Assembly: GCA_029880325.1 (NCBI GenBank)
Contig: JAOUOP010000017.1
Location: 1-64,000, forward strand
DNA from: Myxococcales bacterium
GTDB taxonomy: Bacteria; Myxococcota_A; Polyangia; Polyangiales; JAFGIB01
Direction: 5' to 3'
DNA: 64,000 nt
Below are positions 28,945 to 38,723 of the stretch, one piece after another (the first letter of the stretch is position 1; the number at the start of each line of letters is the position of its first letter). The notes under the pieces were generated by a model, which was given only the letters and a program-made list of their open reading frames with translations, made no database searches and was not told the origin of the DNA. The position numbers were made by a program, and so were the translations under genes.

Positions 28945-29598
28945 TTGCTCGAGCGCCTTTCGGCGCCGGCCTCGCCGGCGCACGAGGTAGCCATAAGCAA
29001 GTCCAAATCCCCATCGAATCGGCGCAAGGGCGCCAGTCGTCCTGTCCGGAAGACTCCCGCCCAGGGTCGGCGTTTTACGCCGGAGCAGAAAGAGCACGCG
29101 CTGAGTCTGGTGGCGTCAGGCATGAAGAAGGTCGATGTCGCCGAAGCCGTCGGTACGACGGTGACGTCGTTGCGGCGCTGGGCCGGGGCGATGAAGGTTG
29201 CCGAGACAACTCGGCAGGCGGTTGACTCGGGCGCCGCCACGCGACGGACGCCGTCGTCGTTGCCGCCCCCCTCGGCGTCCACGCACTCAGCCGATGCAGC
29301 GGCTGTGAGGCCGACCGGCGCCCCATCGCTAGTGCCTTCACCCTTTGCGCCCAAGGACCCGGGCCAGGGCCTGAACGAGCCCGAGAAGGCTGCGAACCTG
29401 GAGTTGAAGAAGAAGCACCCTTCGATGGGTCCGGCGCAGATTCGCGCGCAGCTCGAGCGCTTCAAGGGCTGGTGCATCAGCGTCAAGGCCATCGCGCGGG
29501 TGCTGCGCGCCCGCGGCTACGAGCCGGTGCGTGTGCACGGTCGCTCGCAAGTCGATCGCCCGTTCGACGCGATCGAGCGCATCTCGGAAGTGGGCTGA
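28945..29598 (+). pseudogene. Truncated IS transposase, N-terminal DNA-binding part
   Basis: 217 residues from a TTG. A basic leader is followed by a helix-turn-helix (FTPEQKEHALSLVASGMKKVD...GTTVTSLRRW), a Pro/Ser-rich linker, and a second HTH-type domain (MGPAQIRAQLERFKGWCISVKAIARVLRARGY). This is the usual front end of IS481/IS3-like transposases. The DDE catalytic domain that should follow is missing; the frame ends at 29598 where another mobile fragment begins. It cannot be active. Confidence 0.7.
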
Positions 29599-29619
29599 CG
29601 CCGGAGGTGCCTGTGCTTG

Positions 29620-30669
29620 GGCGCTGGCTAGAGGTAGTCCCAGCAGTTGCGCGACGTGCTCGCGCAGTTCCTTGTTGGTGAAGCCCCGGGCTAGATGACA
29701 GTACATGACCAGCGCCGACAGCAGCGCCAACACGCGCGCATCACCGAAACGCAACGCACTTCCGCGCTGGCCTTCGACGACCGTGGGTTGATGGATGCTC
29801 TGGAACGCTTCTTCGCCGAGCGTGCAATCGTGACTGATCTCTTGGACGCTCACCAGTCGCCGATTGGCTTCGAAGCCGACCTTCCGGAGTTCGGAGAGGT
29901 TGCGCAGTCGCTTGCCGATCGCGAAGTCGCGGCTGCTGTTGATCGTGGTCTCGGTTCGTAGTGCTCGGCCCTCCTTGTGGTACTGCTTGATGCGACTGTG
30001 CTTGTAGTCGAAGTGCAGCGAGGGAATGACGCCGTGGGTGGTCACACGGCTGCGGAAACGTCCGGAAGTACGTCGTGTGACGCGCCGGTCGAAGGTCAGT
30101 CCGATACGGCCGGGACGCCCGAGGTCGAGGTTGTCGCCGATAATCTGCTCGAAAAACGCCCGCCCACTGGCTGGTCGGCCCAGCACGCAACTTGCCGTTG
30201 TAGGGCAAGTACGAGCTGAACTTGATGAAGAACGGCCCGAAGTCCTTGTCGACCGCGTAGAAGTAGGACTGGTTCACCATCGAGGTCCGCTTGAATAGAT
30301 GCGGACACGGAGCTCCCGTCTGCGCGTTGTATCGGCGCTGGGTACGCATCGTCATCGACTTCTCCTGGGCCTTGCCGATGAAGCGCACTCCCTCCTCGCC
30401 TTCGAACGCCTTCAGATACTTCTCGGCAACGTCCTCCTTGCGCTGGCCGGGCGAAACGGTCACAAGCTCGATGCCCTCGCGCTGGGCGAACGATTCGATC
30501 GACGTCACAAGTTTCTTCGACATCGGATACATCAGCGCTGACGAGGCGAAGCGCCGCCCTCGGTGTTTGATGAGGAAGTGGGCCGAGCCCGCGGGATATT
30601 GCAGCTTCGGCACCTGCAGGTTCAGGTACATCCGGTCGATGCACTCGACTTGCAGGGTCACGTGCTCGG
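29620..30669 (-). pseudogene. Decayed mobile-element-associated protein with internal deletion
   Basis: Two pieces of one gene. The N-terminal piece (ECIDRMYLNLQVPKLQYPAG to FFIKFSSYLPYNGK) runs to about 30187. The C-terminal piece (GRAFFEQIIGDNLDLGRPGR, then HSRIKQYHKEGRALRTETTI) continues in another frame. I recognise a roughly 450-500-residue protein often labelled hypothetical or MarR-like in actinobacteria and proteobacteria. Compared with my memory of that family, about 100 central residues are absent at the frame change. The 5' end is cut by element A3 and the 3' end merges into the truncated transposase. Function of the family unknown. Confidence 0.65.
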
Positions 30670-30811
30670 CTAGATGTGCTCGGCGGCAGTCATGATCCGC
30701 TCTCGGGACCGCTACGGCGCCAGCTGCGGCCTCCGGTCCCCTTGAAACACACGGAGTATTCCGGCGGCGGCCGTCCTTGCATCTGGCATCGTATCGACCC
30801 CGATCATCGGC
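30670..30811 (-). mobile_element. TIR element family A, copy A3, right end lost
   Basis: The left CTAG end is intact (one base differs in the repeat) and the element matches A1 until about 30811. There the last 25 bases and the right inverted repeat are replaced by ISKra4-like coding sequence. It truncates the 5' end of the adjacent decayed gene. Confidence 0.8.
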
Positions 30812-31720
30812 ACCCGGTCGATGCGGCCCTGGGACTTGGGTCGACGAGATACGCGCTCGAGGTCGACCGTCAGGTGGCTCTGGGCGCCTCGCGCATGTCT
30901 TTCGACGCAACGCTGAAGATGATGGCGGTGCATAACGCGGCCCATGTGCCGAAGCGTCAAGCCGAGCAGCCGGTGAAGCGCTCGGCAGTTGACTTCGACG
31001 CCTTCTACGGCAGCACCCGACTTCACCTTCCTGAACCGACCGGGGAATTGCAGGCGCTTACCTTTGACCAGAGGGGGGACGTGCTGCGTTACGAGGACTT
31101 GACCGAGACGACCCGAAAGGCAGCGCAAAAGGCGAGCCCGAAGATGGACAGTCGGCGCAGCAAGGGCGAAGTCAAGCGCGGGCGCAAACGTCGTGCATCG
31201 GTGGCGGCGGTCTACACGGTGGCACCGCACGAACGGACCGCCGACGAAATGTTCGCCCGTCTCAGGCGAGTTCACGACGCCAGCACCAAGCCCAAACCCA
31301 GACCCAGGCCCGAAGGCAAGCGGGTGTCGGCGAGCTTGCGGCGGCCACTCAAGGATGTGATCTCTGACGCATTCGATGAAGCCACCGACCGTGACCCCGA
31401 CCACCGCAAGCGCTGGCTGGTCTTGGTCGACGGCGACGACAAGCTCATCGAGTTGGTACGCGCCGAGGCTAAGGAACCGCCGCAAAATAAGGTTACCAAC
31501 TCGACTCCGAACCATCCCGCCCAGCTGCCTTGCGCCGCCTTCAAATACATGCAGTATTCGCGCGGCGTCGCGCCTTGCCGAACGGGCGCCTCGAAGCCGA
31601 GTTGGCAACCTTATTTCGCGGCGGCTCCTTAGCGTAGGGGCGTTGAGGTCATACTGGTGCTCGACTTCATCCATGCCCTCGAAAATCTGTGGCGAGCGGC
31701 AACAGGTGAACGTGGTCGGC
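30812..31720 (+). pseudogene. ISKra4-family transposase remnant, split by element D
   Basis: The segment from PKRQAEQPVKRSAVDFDAF through VAAVYTVAPHERTADEMF to WLVLVDGDDKLIELVRAEA matches the ISKra4 transposase pattern. The characteristic continuation EVILVLDFIHALENLWRAA is found at about 31640-31700, after the 164-base element D. The N-terminus is cut by A3 and the C-terminus is gone before 31750. It is certainly inactive. Confidence 0.75.
31469..31632 (+). mobile_element. TIR element family D
   Basis: About 160 bases with inverted repeats of about 35 bases (AAGGAACCGCCGCAAAATAA at the left; four substitutions against the right complement). Outer bases are CTAA at the left and TTAG at the right. 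It is inserted in the ISKra4 transposase remnant. The inner sequence differs from families A-C. Confidence 0.75.
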
Positions 31721-31750
31721 GCGCTTGCTGAGCGTCGAGCCCGACCGCTC

Positions 31751-33316
31751 CTACGACGTGCGGATCAGCTCGACCGGATGATGGGCCACCAGCTCGTAGA
31801 GATCGGTGCGCCGATCGCGCAGCGGGCGCACGCTGCCGAGTTCGCGCTGGCGCGCCAGGTCGCTCAAATCGAGGTCGCTGATGACCACGGCTTCGGTGCC
31901 GGGCTCGGCCTCGGCGGCGGTGGCGTTGCTCGGAAAGGCCGCGTCGCTGGGGGTCAAGACAGCGGCCTGGCCGTAGTTGAGCAGAAACGAGCGGACTTGC
32001 GGCAGCGTGCCGACGTTGCCCGCGATGACCACGTAGACCATGTTGGTCACCGCGCAGCCATGGGAGCTGTAGCGGATTCGCAGGTAGCTCTTGCGCTCGT
32101 CGGTGCTGAAGGGCACGAAGACGACCTCGGCGCCGGCCAGCGTAAGCAGCCGCGTAAGCTCGGGAAATTCGATGTCGTAGCAGACCTGGATCGCGATGCG
32201 TCCGAGGGGGGTGTCGAACAGGCGCAGGCCCTCGCCGGGCTCGATGCCCCAGTGGATGCGCTCTCCGGGCGTGATGTGCAGCTTGTCCTGCGTGTACACG
32301 CCGCCGGTCGGAGTGAAGAGGTGCGCCACGTTGCGGATGCCCGTCGCGCCCTGCACTGGATGGGAGCCGCCGATGATGTGCAGGCCGTGGCGTGAGGCGA
32401 GCTCGGTGAACATTTCGAGGTAGCGCGGGTAATACGTCGCCAGCTCTTGTACCGCCTGCCGCGTGTCGAGATGGTGGGGCATGACGCTGAAGAGCTGTGC
32501 CGTGAACAGTTCGGGGAAAAGCAGAAAGTGGCAGTGGTACTCGTCGGCGGCGCTGACGAAGAACTCCACCTGTTGGCGAAATTGTTCCCAGGTCTCGATG
32601 CGGCGCATTTGGTATTGCGCGCAGCACACCCGCATTTTTCGCACAGGCCGACGCACCGGCGACGCGGCGATGCGGCGCTTCTCGGGGCGATAGCGAGGAT
32701 TGAGGTACTCGAGAAAGGTCGCGTAGTTCAGGCTCGCCTGATCCGAGAGGTAGTCCATGTGGACACTGTGCACGCGATAGCCGGCTTTCAGGTGGGCGCT
32801 CAGGGCCTGATCCTTGAGTTCGCCTGCGACCACCTTCTCGACGTATTGCTCGGGCGTCATTCGTCCCGCGTGGCGGGCGTAGCCGGGGATGCGTCCGCCG
32901 GCGACCATGCGCCGGAGGTTGAAGCGCTCCACGATTGCCTTGCGCTTGCGATAGAGCCGTCCAGCGATGTCGCGGCCGCGTGCGTCGGGGCGGACGGCGA
33001 TGTCGGCGCCGTAGAGCGTGTCGCCGCTCGGCGTGTGGGTGCTGAAGGTGCCCACGCCCGTGATCTCGGCATAGGAGTACCAGGGCGAGTCGTCGTCGAG
33101 CTCGAGGATGAGCGAGGTCGCGTAGCCGACCACGCGCCCGTCTTCTTCGGCGATGTACTGGCCCTCCGGGAAGGCCTCGAGCTGCATGCGGTAGTGTCGC
33201 GCCTCGCACAGATCTTCTTCGGCGAAGCCGCCGTAGGCAGCGCGCTGGCACTCCACAATCGCGTCGATGTCGTCTTCGGTCCAGCGGCGGACGGATACAC
33301 TGCGGCGTGTGTTCAT
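31751..33316 (-). CDS. GNAT acetyltransferase domain fused to carbon-nitrogen hydrolase (nitrilase superfamily)
   Basis: 521 residues. The first about 215 are a GNAT-like domain ([20 protein letters not shown]; acetyl-CoA loop [20 protein letters not shown]). The rest is a nitrilase-superfamily hydrolase with the triad Glu in FPELF, Lys in DKLHITPGE and Cys in [10 protein letters not shown]. This fusion is a known family of uncharacterised amidases. The start MNTRRSVSV at 33316 was preferred to the longer frame. It stands alone between two mobile-DNA regions and appears intact. Confidence 0.88.
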   Translation of the reverse strand: MNTRRSVSVRRWTEDDIDAIVECQRAAYGGFAEEDLCEARHYRMQLEAFPEGQYIAEEDGRVVGYATSLILELDDDSPWYSYAEITGVGTFSTHTPSGDTLYGADIAVRPDARGRDIAGRLYRKRKAIVERFNLRRMVAGGRIPGYARHAGRMTPEQYVEKVVAGELKDQALSAHLKAGYRVHSVHMDYLSDQASLNYATFLEYLNPRYRPEKRRIAASPVRRPVRKMRVCCAQYQMRRIETWEQFRQQVEFFVSAADEYHCHFLLFPELFTAQLFSVMPHHLDTRQAVQELATYYPRYLEMFTELASRHGLHIIGGSHPVQGATGIRNVAHLFTPTGGVYTQDKLHITPGERIHWGIEPGEGLRLFDTPLGRIAIQVCYDIEFPELTRLLTLAGAEVVFVPFSTDERKSYLRIRYSSHGCAVTNMVYVVIAGNVGTLPQVRSFLLNYGQAAVLTPSDAAFPSNATAAEAEPGTEAVVISDLDLSDLARQRELGSVRPLRDRRTDLYELVAHHPVELIRTS

Positions 33317-33362
33317 CGCCCGGGACGACACCTGCCGGGCCCCGGGGGTCACCTACCAAATG

Positions 33363-33597
33363 TCACCCACCAAATGCAGCGCGACTCGAAGGCTCGTCCG
33401 CGGGGGCCGGCGCTCTGGCGAAGAGGCCGGCGCAGTGGGCGCGGACGGCGCTGAGGTCGATTTGGTTGAAGAACGAGGACAGGCCGAGGTGGGCGGCGAG
33501 CCAGTCGGGCGAGGCGAGCCACGGGGGCACGAAGCGGGCGGCCACGATGAGCCCCTCGAGGCGCGCCTGGGCCAGGGCCGGGAGGTCGTCGATGGCA
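33363..33597 (-). other. Possible C-terminal gene fragment
   Basis: The minus-strand frame ending at 33363 gives a plausible protein tail ([20 protein letters not shown], then [20 protein letters not shown]) whose upstream part is interrupted by the groEL fragment. I do not recognise it. It could be the displaced end of a helical-domain protein, or chance. Confidence 0.25.
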
Positions 33598-33840
33598 ACA
33601 GCCGTGAACAAAGTCCGAGAAGGCAAGGACGCCTACGGCTACAACGCCCTCTCGGGCGAGTACGAGGATCTGGTCGTTGCGGGTGTCATCGATCCCACGA
33701 GGGTCGTGCGAGTGGCGCTGCAAAACGCTGCCTCCGTTGCTGCCCTCATGCTCACTACCGAAGCGCTGATCGCGGAGGGCCCGAAGAGCTCAGCTGCGGC
33801 CCAAGGGACGCACGGTGCCATGGGCGGGATGGGGATGTAG
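33598..33840 (+). pseudogene. groEL: 3' fragment of groEL
   Basis: Reads the last about 80 residues of chaperonin Gro[54 protein letters not shown], then the Gly/Met tail GAMGGMGM and a TAG stop. No start codon and no other part of groEL is present. It is either recombination debris or a displaced attachment-site copy left by an element that integrates into the groEL 3' end. Confidence 0.85.
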
Positions 33841-34047
33841 GGTGGACAGGAGCGGCCCACGTTCGTCTTCGGTGAGATCGGTGGCGAGCAGCTCTTGGAG
33901 GACGAGGCGTCGCAAGTGGTAGATGGGCTGCCGGTCATGCCGGTCCGTGGCCCAGGGGTCCGGCGGAAGAAACCTTCGCATTCGTAGCGAGCAGCACGGC
34001 TCACCAGCGCCAACGACTTGCGGGAAGCTTCGCGTCGCGATCGCGGG
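33841..34047. other. Short interval without a supported gene
   Basis: A minus-strand frame (33790-33981) reads HLRRLVLQELLATDLTEDE and could be a gene fragment, but it overlaps the groEL tail and has no recognised homology. Confidence 0.25.
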
Positions 34048-34827
34048 CTATCTCGGAAATTCACCCTGTGCACGCATCTGCTCCTCGACGGTGCGCATGA
34101 TGATCGCCGTGAGTGTCAGATGCCTGTTGCCGCGCCAATGCTCGAAGGCCCGCACAAAGCGAAGGTTCAACGTCATCGCCAAGTGCTGGAAGTCGGGAGT
34201 CTCTTCCTCGGGGGCAAGGGAAAAGTCCTCGACCAAAGGCACGTCTTTGCCCGCCTTGAGCTTCTCTTCCATACTCTTGGCGGCTGCGCGTTCGGCGTCC
34301 TCCGGCGAGCGAATGCCCTTGAAGTCCTCCTCCATTTCGGCCTCGGCATCGCGCGGGTCGATCACCGTTACGTTGCGATCGAGGTTCTTCATGAGCTCGT
34401 CCGGTGCGCCTTCGGCCGCGGCGAAGCAGCGGTTGACCACCCGGCACCTGGCGGCCACGACGCGGGAGCCGAGGTGCGGTGCGAAGAACTTCGCCGCCTG
34501 CACCGCACGCTCGATGGAGTTGGTCTGTAGTGTCATGCCGCCGCTCTTGGGGAAGCGGATGCGGCCCAGGATGATCGGTTGACGTTCCTTGGGTACATCC
34601 TCGTATCCAGCCGTTGCAAAGCGAAGTGACTTCGTTTCGCCATGATAGAGCCACTGCCAGCAGCGCTCGATCGGATCCTCGACCGTGCACTCGAGACCGC
34701 GAAGCTTGGCCAACACCGCCAGCCGCGACGGGATCCGGTAGTAGAGCCGCACGGGCTGAAATGGCTCCTTGGTCATGGTGACCAGAAGAGAACGCTGGTT
34801 CTGCTGCTGGCTGGACTTCGTCATCAA
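34048..34827 (-). CDS. Hypothetical protein of the mobile region
   Basis: 259 residues, apparently intact. The N-terminus (EPFQPVRLYYRIPSRLAVLA) and central SGGMTLQTNSIERAVQAAKF look like a globular domain. A charged region (EMEEDFKGIRSPEDAERAAA) and a helical C-terminus follow. I do not recognise the family. The insertion-sequence end motif lies 29 bases upstream of its start, so that element may have brought or altered its promoter. Confidence 0.55.
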   Translation of the reverse strand: MMTKSSQQQNQRSLLVTMTKEPFQPVRLYYRIPSRLAVLAKLRGLECTVEDPIERCWQWLYHGETKSLRFATAGYEDVPKERQPIILGRIRFPKSGGMTLQTNSIERAVQAAKFFAPHLGSRVVAARCRVVNRCFAAAEGAPDELMKNLDRNVTVIDPRDAEAEMEEDFKGIRSPEDAERAAAKSMEEKLKAGKDVPLVEDFSLAPEEETPDFQHLAMTLNLRFVRAFEHWRGNRHLTLTAIIMRTVEEQMRAQGEFPR

Positions 34828-34855
34828 TATGCCTCTCCCTCACTCATCATCGTCC

Positions 34856-34884
34856 ACATGTCGTGATTCCCAACGTTCTGCCGC
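34856..34884 (+). repeat. Insertion-sequence end motif, copy 2
   Basis: 29 bases, ACATGTCGT at the left and AACGTTCTGCCGC at the right, 24 of 29 identical to 28871-28899. It lies 14 bases beyond the stop of a frameshifted transposase gene. No inverted partner is seen near 35640, so the other end is lost. Confidence 0.5.
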
Positions 34885-34898
34885 GAAAGTCCGCAATC

Positions 34899-35638
34899 CT
34901 ACGGGAGTGCCGAGCGCGCTGGGGGCCCGGTGGACTTGAGGATATCGGAGACGATGTGGGCGGGAAAGAGAAGTGTTTCGTCGGGGGCCGGGAGTGTCTC
35001 GAGGTAGGGCTGTGCAGCGCGTAGGACCGCGTCGATGCCGTCTTGGCCGAGAGCATTGAAGCGCTGCAGAGGCCAGTCTTGAATCGCGCCTCGAGCGACG
35101 TCTGCAGCGTGGTCACAGTGGACCTGGACAAGCTGTTGCAGCGCGTCTTCGAGCCAGGCAAGGCCAGCTGGGCGCCGGCCTTGTCCTGCAGGGCCTGGGT
35201 CAGCACTTTGGCCACGCGCTCGGCGCTTTTGGTGGGGTCAATGATCACCGCATCAAGTAGGTCGCGGTCGCGGCCGCCGACGTCCTGGGCGGCGACCATC
35301 TCGAGGTCGATGCCAAAGGCGCGCAGGCCCGCGGGGTCGGCGGCGTGCTGGGTGTCGGGCAGGGTGACGTCAAAGCCGAAACGCGGGCGTCGCGACGGTC
35401 GCGGCGGTCGCGGCGGCTTCGGTGGCGGAGTGACCGGCCGGGGCTTGGGCTTGTCGGGCTCGACTTTAGGAGCGCTGCGAAGCCACGATCGTAGCGTGCG
35501 CGAGGACATGCCCAGCACCTCGCAGAAGCGCTCTTGGGTCAGCTTCGGATGGGACGCCTGCATTCGCTCGTAGGCGTCAACAATGAGTTGACCGACGTGA
35601 GCACGGCGCTCGTTCGCCCTGCGCTCGTGCTCATCCAA
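34899..35638 (-). pseudogene. Frameshifted IS transposase
   Basis: The N-terminus has a helix-turn-helix (LTQERFCEVLGMSSRTLRSWL), a Pro/Lys-rich hinge, then the start of a DDE-type core (FGFDVTLPDTQHAADPAGLR, IDLEMVAAQDVGGRDRDLLD). Near 35140 the frame breaks. The sequence continues in another frame (FNALGQDGIDAVLRAAQPYL ... TGPPARSALP) to a TAG at 34899-34901. The piece is also far shorter than a full transposase. It abuts a beheaded primase-like gene at its 5' side. Confidence 0.6.
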
Positions 35639-36034
35639 GCCTGGGTTGCAGCCGGCCGCCCGCGCTCCGAGGCCCGATTCGGCTCCTTCGTAAGCTTGGC
35701 GGCGGTGATGGGCGGCATTTTCGAGGCCGCGGGCGTGCCCGGCTTACTCTCGAACCTCGGCTCCTTCTACGAGGACGCCGACGAGGAAGGCAGCATGTGG
35801 CGCGAGTTCACCCAGGTCTGGTGGTAGAAGTTCGTCGACAAGCAGATGCGCGTTGCAGAGCTGAACGAGCTATGCGCCGACCGCAACCTCATGGAGCCGG
35901 TGCGCCTGCGCGACGGCAAGGACGGCGACTCCTTACGGGCTCAGCAGACACGCCGCGGCAAAGCTCTGCGCCAAGCCCGCGATCGGGTCTACGGCGACAT
36001 GCTCATTGCGCTGGTGAGCGACCGCAAGAACTAA
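35610..36034 (+). pseudogene. C-terminal remnant of phage/plasmid primase-helicase-like protein
   Basis: The reading frame AWVAAGRPRSEARFGSFVSL, VMGGIFEAAGVPGLL, FYEDADEEGSMWREFTQVWW resembles the tail of P4-type bifunctional primase/helicase proteins. An in-frame TAG at 35825-35827 interrupts it; the same frame continues KFVDKQMRVAELNELCAD to a natural stop at 36034. The 5' end is missing, replaced by the transposase fragment. Confidence 0.6.
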
Positions 36035-36063
36035 GGGCAAGGCCTGCGCCCTTCGGCCCATCG

Positions 36064-36603
36064 ATGTCGGCACCGGCAACGTGGTCCGCCTCCAAGGCGA
36101 CATCCGACCGAGACGTGGGCTTCGTCGAACGTCCACGGCTCATCGTGTGGTTGAGCGCGCAAGGACGAGTCGAGCACGCGCGCCTCGAGCCCTACTACCT
36201 GCCGGACCGACGGGATCCGGCGAGGCCGATGATCCTACGCGCCTCCATCAACTACGGCGGCCCGGCAGACTGGAAGCCGATCCTGAAGCGCGTCGGCTGG
36301 GAAGACCGCATGCGTGCCGACCGCTGGTGGAAGATGGAGCTGAGCATGCTGCCAGGCGAGGTGCTCGACTACGTGCCCTGGCTCGCCAGCGTGGTTGGGG
36401 CCCACGAGCACGATGATGCCGGCCGCGTGGTCGGGCCGCCGCACCCGACGCGCTTCTGGCAGGCCGGGTTCCTCGACCGCGACTACGCCTGGTCCGAAGC
36501 GGCGTGGGATCGCGTGGAGTTCTACGACGAGCTGTGCCCGATGGGCGTGCGGCGCCGACTGTGGGCGCGGCGACCGCTCGGCGACCAAGGAGTCGGCCCA
36601 TGA
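36064..36603 (+). CDS. Prophage-region hypothetical protein
   Basis: 179 residues starting MSAPATWSASK, Trp- and Arg-rich (WKPILKRVGWEDRMRADRWW). No family recognised. It overlaps the start of the small-terminase-like gene by ATGA and lies just before the packaging genes, so it is probably a phage head/packaging accessory. The bases look unmutated, but the surroundings are decayed. Confidence 0.5.
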   Translation: MSAPATWSASKATSDRDVGFVERPRLIVWLSAQGRVEHARLEPYYLPDRRDPARPMILRASINYGGPADWKPILKRVGWEDRMRADRWWKMELSMLPGEVLDYVPWLASVVGAHEHDDAGRVVGPPHPTRFWQAGFLDRDYAWSEAAWDRVEFYDELCPMGVRRRLWARRPLGDQGVGP

Positions 36604-37240
36604 CCACGCGCAAGCCCGGCAAGGCCAAGCCACCGAAGAAGATCGGTCGGCCCCGCAAGCGAGAGCCGCAGCGCATCCCCCACGCCGAACTCGACAAGCT
36701 CCTCGTCTTCGGCGAGGTGGTCGACGGCGAGGACGGCAGCGGCCCGGTCGTGTCGTACCCGTCGTATCGCGAGCTGGCCCGGCGCTACGGAGTGTGCCAC
36801 TCGGTCATCGCCACCTACGCCAGGCGCTACGACCGCATGCGCCGCCGCGGTCTTGCCGAGCCGAGCGGAGAGCGAACAAGCGCGTCGACGAGAAGCTCGC
36901 CGAGAAACGCGCGACCCACATCGCCATGGGCAAGGCCGACGCCCTGCGCATCATCGACGACTACATCCGCGGCTTCGAGCAGGCACCTCATCGAGAACCG
37001 CGTGCGCATGGACAATCCCTCCGACTTCAACCTGATGCTGCGGCTCAAGGAGTTCCTGGACGGCGGCGCCGATTCGCACAGCGAGGTCCAGGCCATGTTT
37101 ACCCTCGAAGACCTGCAGCAGCGCCACCGACGCATGCTCCGTGACCTCGATCGGCAGCGGGCGGCCACGGATGCCGCGGCGCTCGACGAGTGCCGCCGCG
37201 ACGCCCGCGTCGACGGTGACCAAGAATCGGCCACAAACTC
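36600..37240 (+). pseudogene. Small terminase-like phage protein with two frameshifts
   Basis: It starts MTTRKPGKAKPPKKIGRPRK (AT-hook-like), then YRELARRYGVCHSVIATYARRY, a helix-turn-helix. The next segment (RANKRVDEKLAEKRATHIAM, DALRIIDDYIRGFEQ) is in another frame, and NRVRMDNPSDFNLMLRLKEF returns to the first. The frame changes fall near 36880 and 36980. Position before a large terminase gene and the HTH support a small-terminase or similar role. The end runs into the opposite integrase gene. Confidence 0.55.
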
Positions 37241-37348
37241 CCCAGATCGAGGCTCTTCCGACCGCGCCCAGGAAGTGACCGAAGGCTTTGGCTGTTCGCC
37301 GACGCCTGGGTGGTCACTTCGGAAACTGCAAGTGGGTCGGATCGCTGA

Positions 37349-37813
37349 TCAGCACCGCAACCCCTCGACCGCGCGGGCGAGATCATCGTCGCTCGGATGC
37401 GTGTAGACCATCGTCGTGACCAGGCTCCGGTGCCGCGCGAAGCGCTGCGTCAGCAGCCGGATGTCCTTGGTCTGGGCGTAGAGATTCGAGCAGGCCGTGT
37501 GCCGCAGCATATGGAACGTCGCCCGCCGCTCGAACCCAGCCCGCTTCTGCCACACCCGAAAGCCGTGCCGCACCTGCCGCAGCGAGAGCCGCTGCCCAAG
37601 TCGGCTGACGAAGAGCGGCGCATCGGCGTCGACGCTCTCGCCCTCGCGCACCTTCCAGGCCCACAGCTTGTTCAGCTTCGCCCGCAGGGCCTCGGGCACG
37701 AGCACATCCTGGCCAGCGCTCGCGCGGCTGGCCCCCTTGAACACCCGCAGCACGATCCGCCACCGCGCCTTGCCACCGATGTCGAAGACATCGCCCACAT
37801 CGAGGGCCACCAG
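37349..37813 (-). pseudogene. Tyrosine integrase lacking its N-terminal half
   Basis: 153 residues corresponding to the C-terminal catalytic domain of a phage-type integrase: [17 protein letters not shown] (His-x-x-Arg) and [16 protein letters not shown] (His and nucleophile Tyr). The DNA-binding domain and first catalytic Arg, normally just upstream of ALDVGDVF, are missing. The frame stops exactly at the CTAG where TIR element A4 begins. Confidence 0.8.
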
Positions 37814-37981
37814 CTAGATGTGCTCGGCGGAAGTGCTGAGCCGATGATCGGGGTCGATACGATGCCAGATGCAAGGACGGCCTCCGCCGGAATACTCCGT
37901 GTATTTCAAGGGGACCGGACGCCGCAGCTGCTGCCGTAGCGGTCCCGAGAGCGGATCATGACTCCCGCCGAGCACATCTAG
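37814..37981 (+). mobile_element. TIR element family A, copy A4
   Basis: 168 bases with CTAG ends; the left repeat has GGAAGT where the right has ACTCCC. Followed directly by A5 through a shared CTAG, giving the palindromic junction GCACATCTAGATGTGC at 37972-37987. Confidence 0.85.
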
Positions 37982-38144
37982 ATGTGCTCGGCGGAAGTGC
38001 TGAGCCGATGATCGGGGTCGACACGATGCCAGATGCAAGGACGGCCTGCGCCGGAATACTCCGTGTATTTCAAGGGGACCGGACGCCGCAGCTGGCGCGG
38101 TAGCGGTCCCGAGAGCGGATCATGACTTCCGCCGAGCACATCTA

Positions 38145-38145
<1 letters not shown>
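37978..38145 (+). mobile_element. TIR element family A, copy A5
   Basis: 168 bases, same orientation as A4 and about 95% alike; both its repeats carry the GGAAGT/ACTTCC variant. Its right CTAG abuts the truncated large-terminase frame. Confidence 0.85.
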
Positions 38146-38714
<569 letters not shown>

Positions 38715-38723
38715 GCTGGCGCG

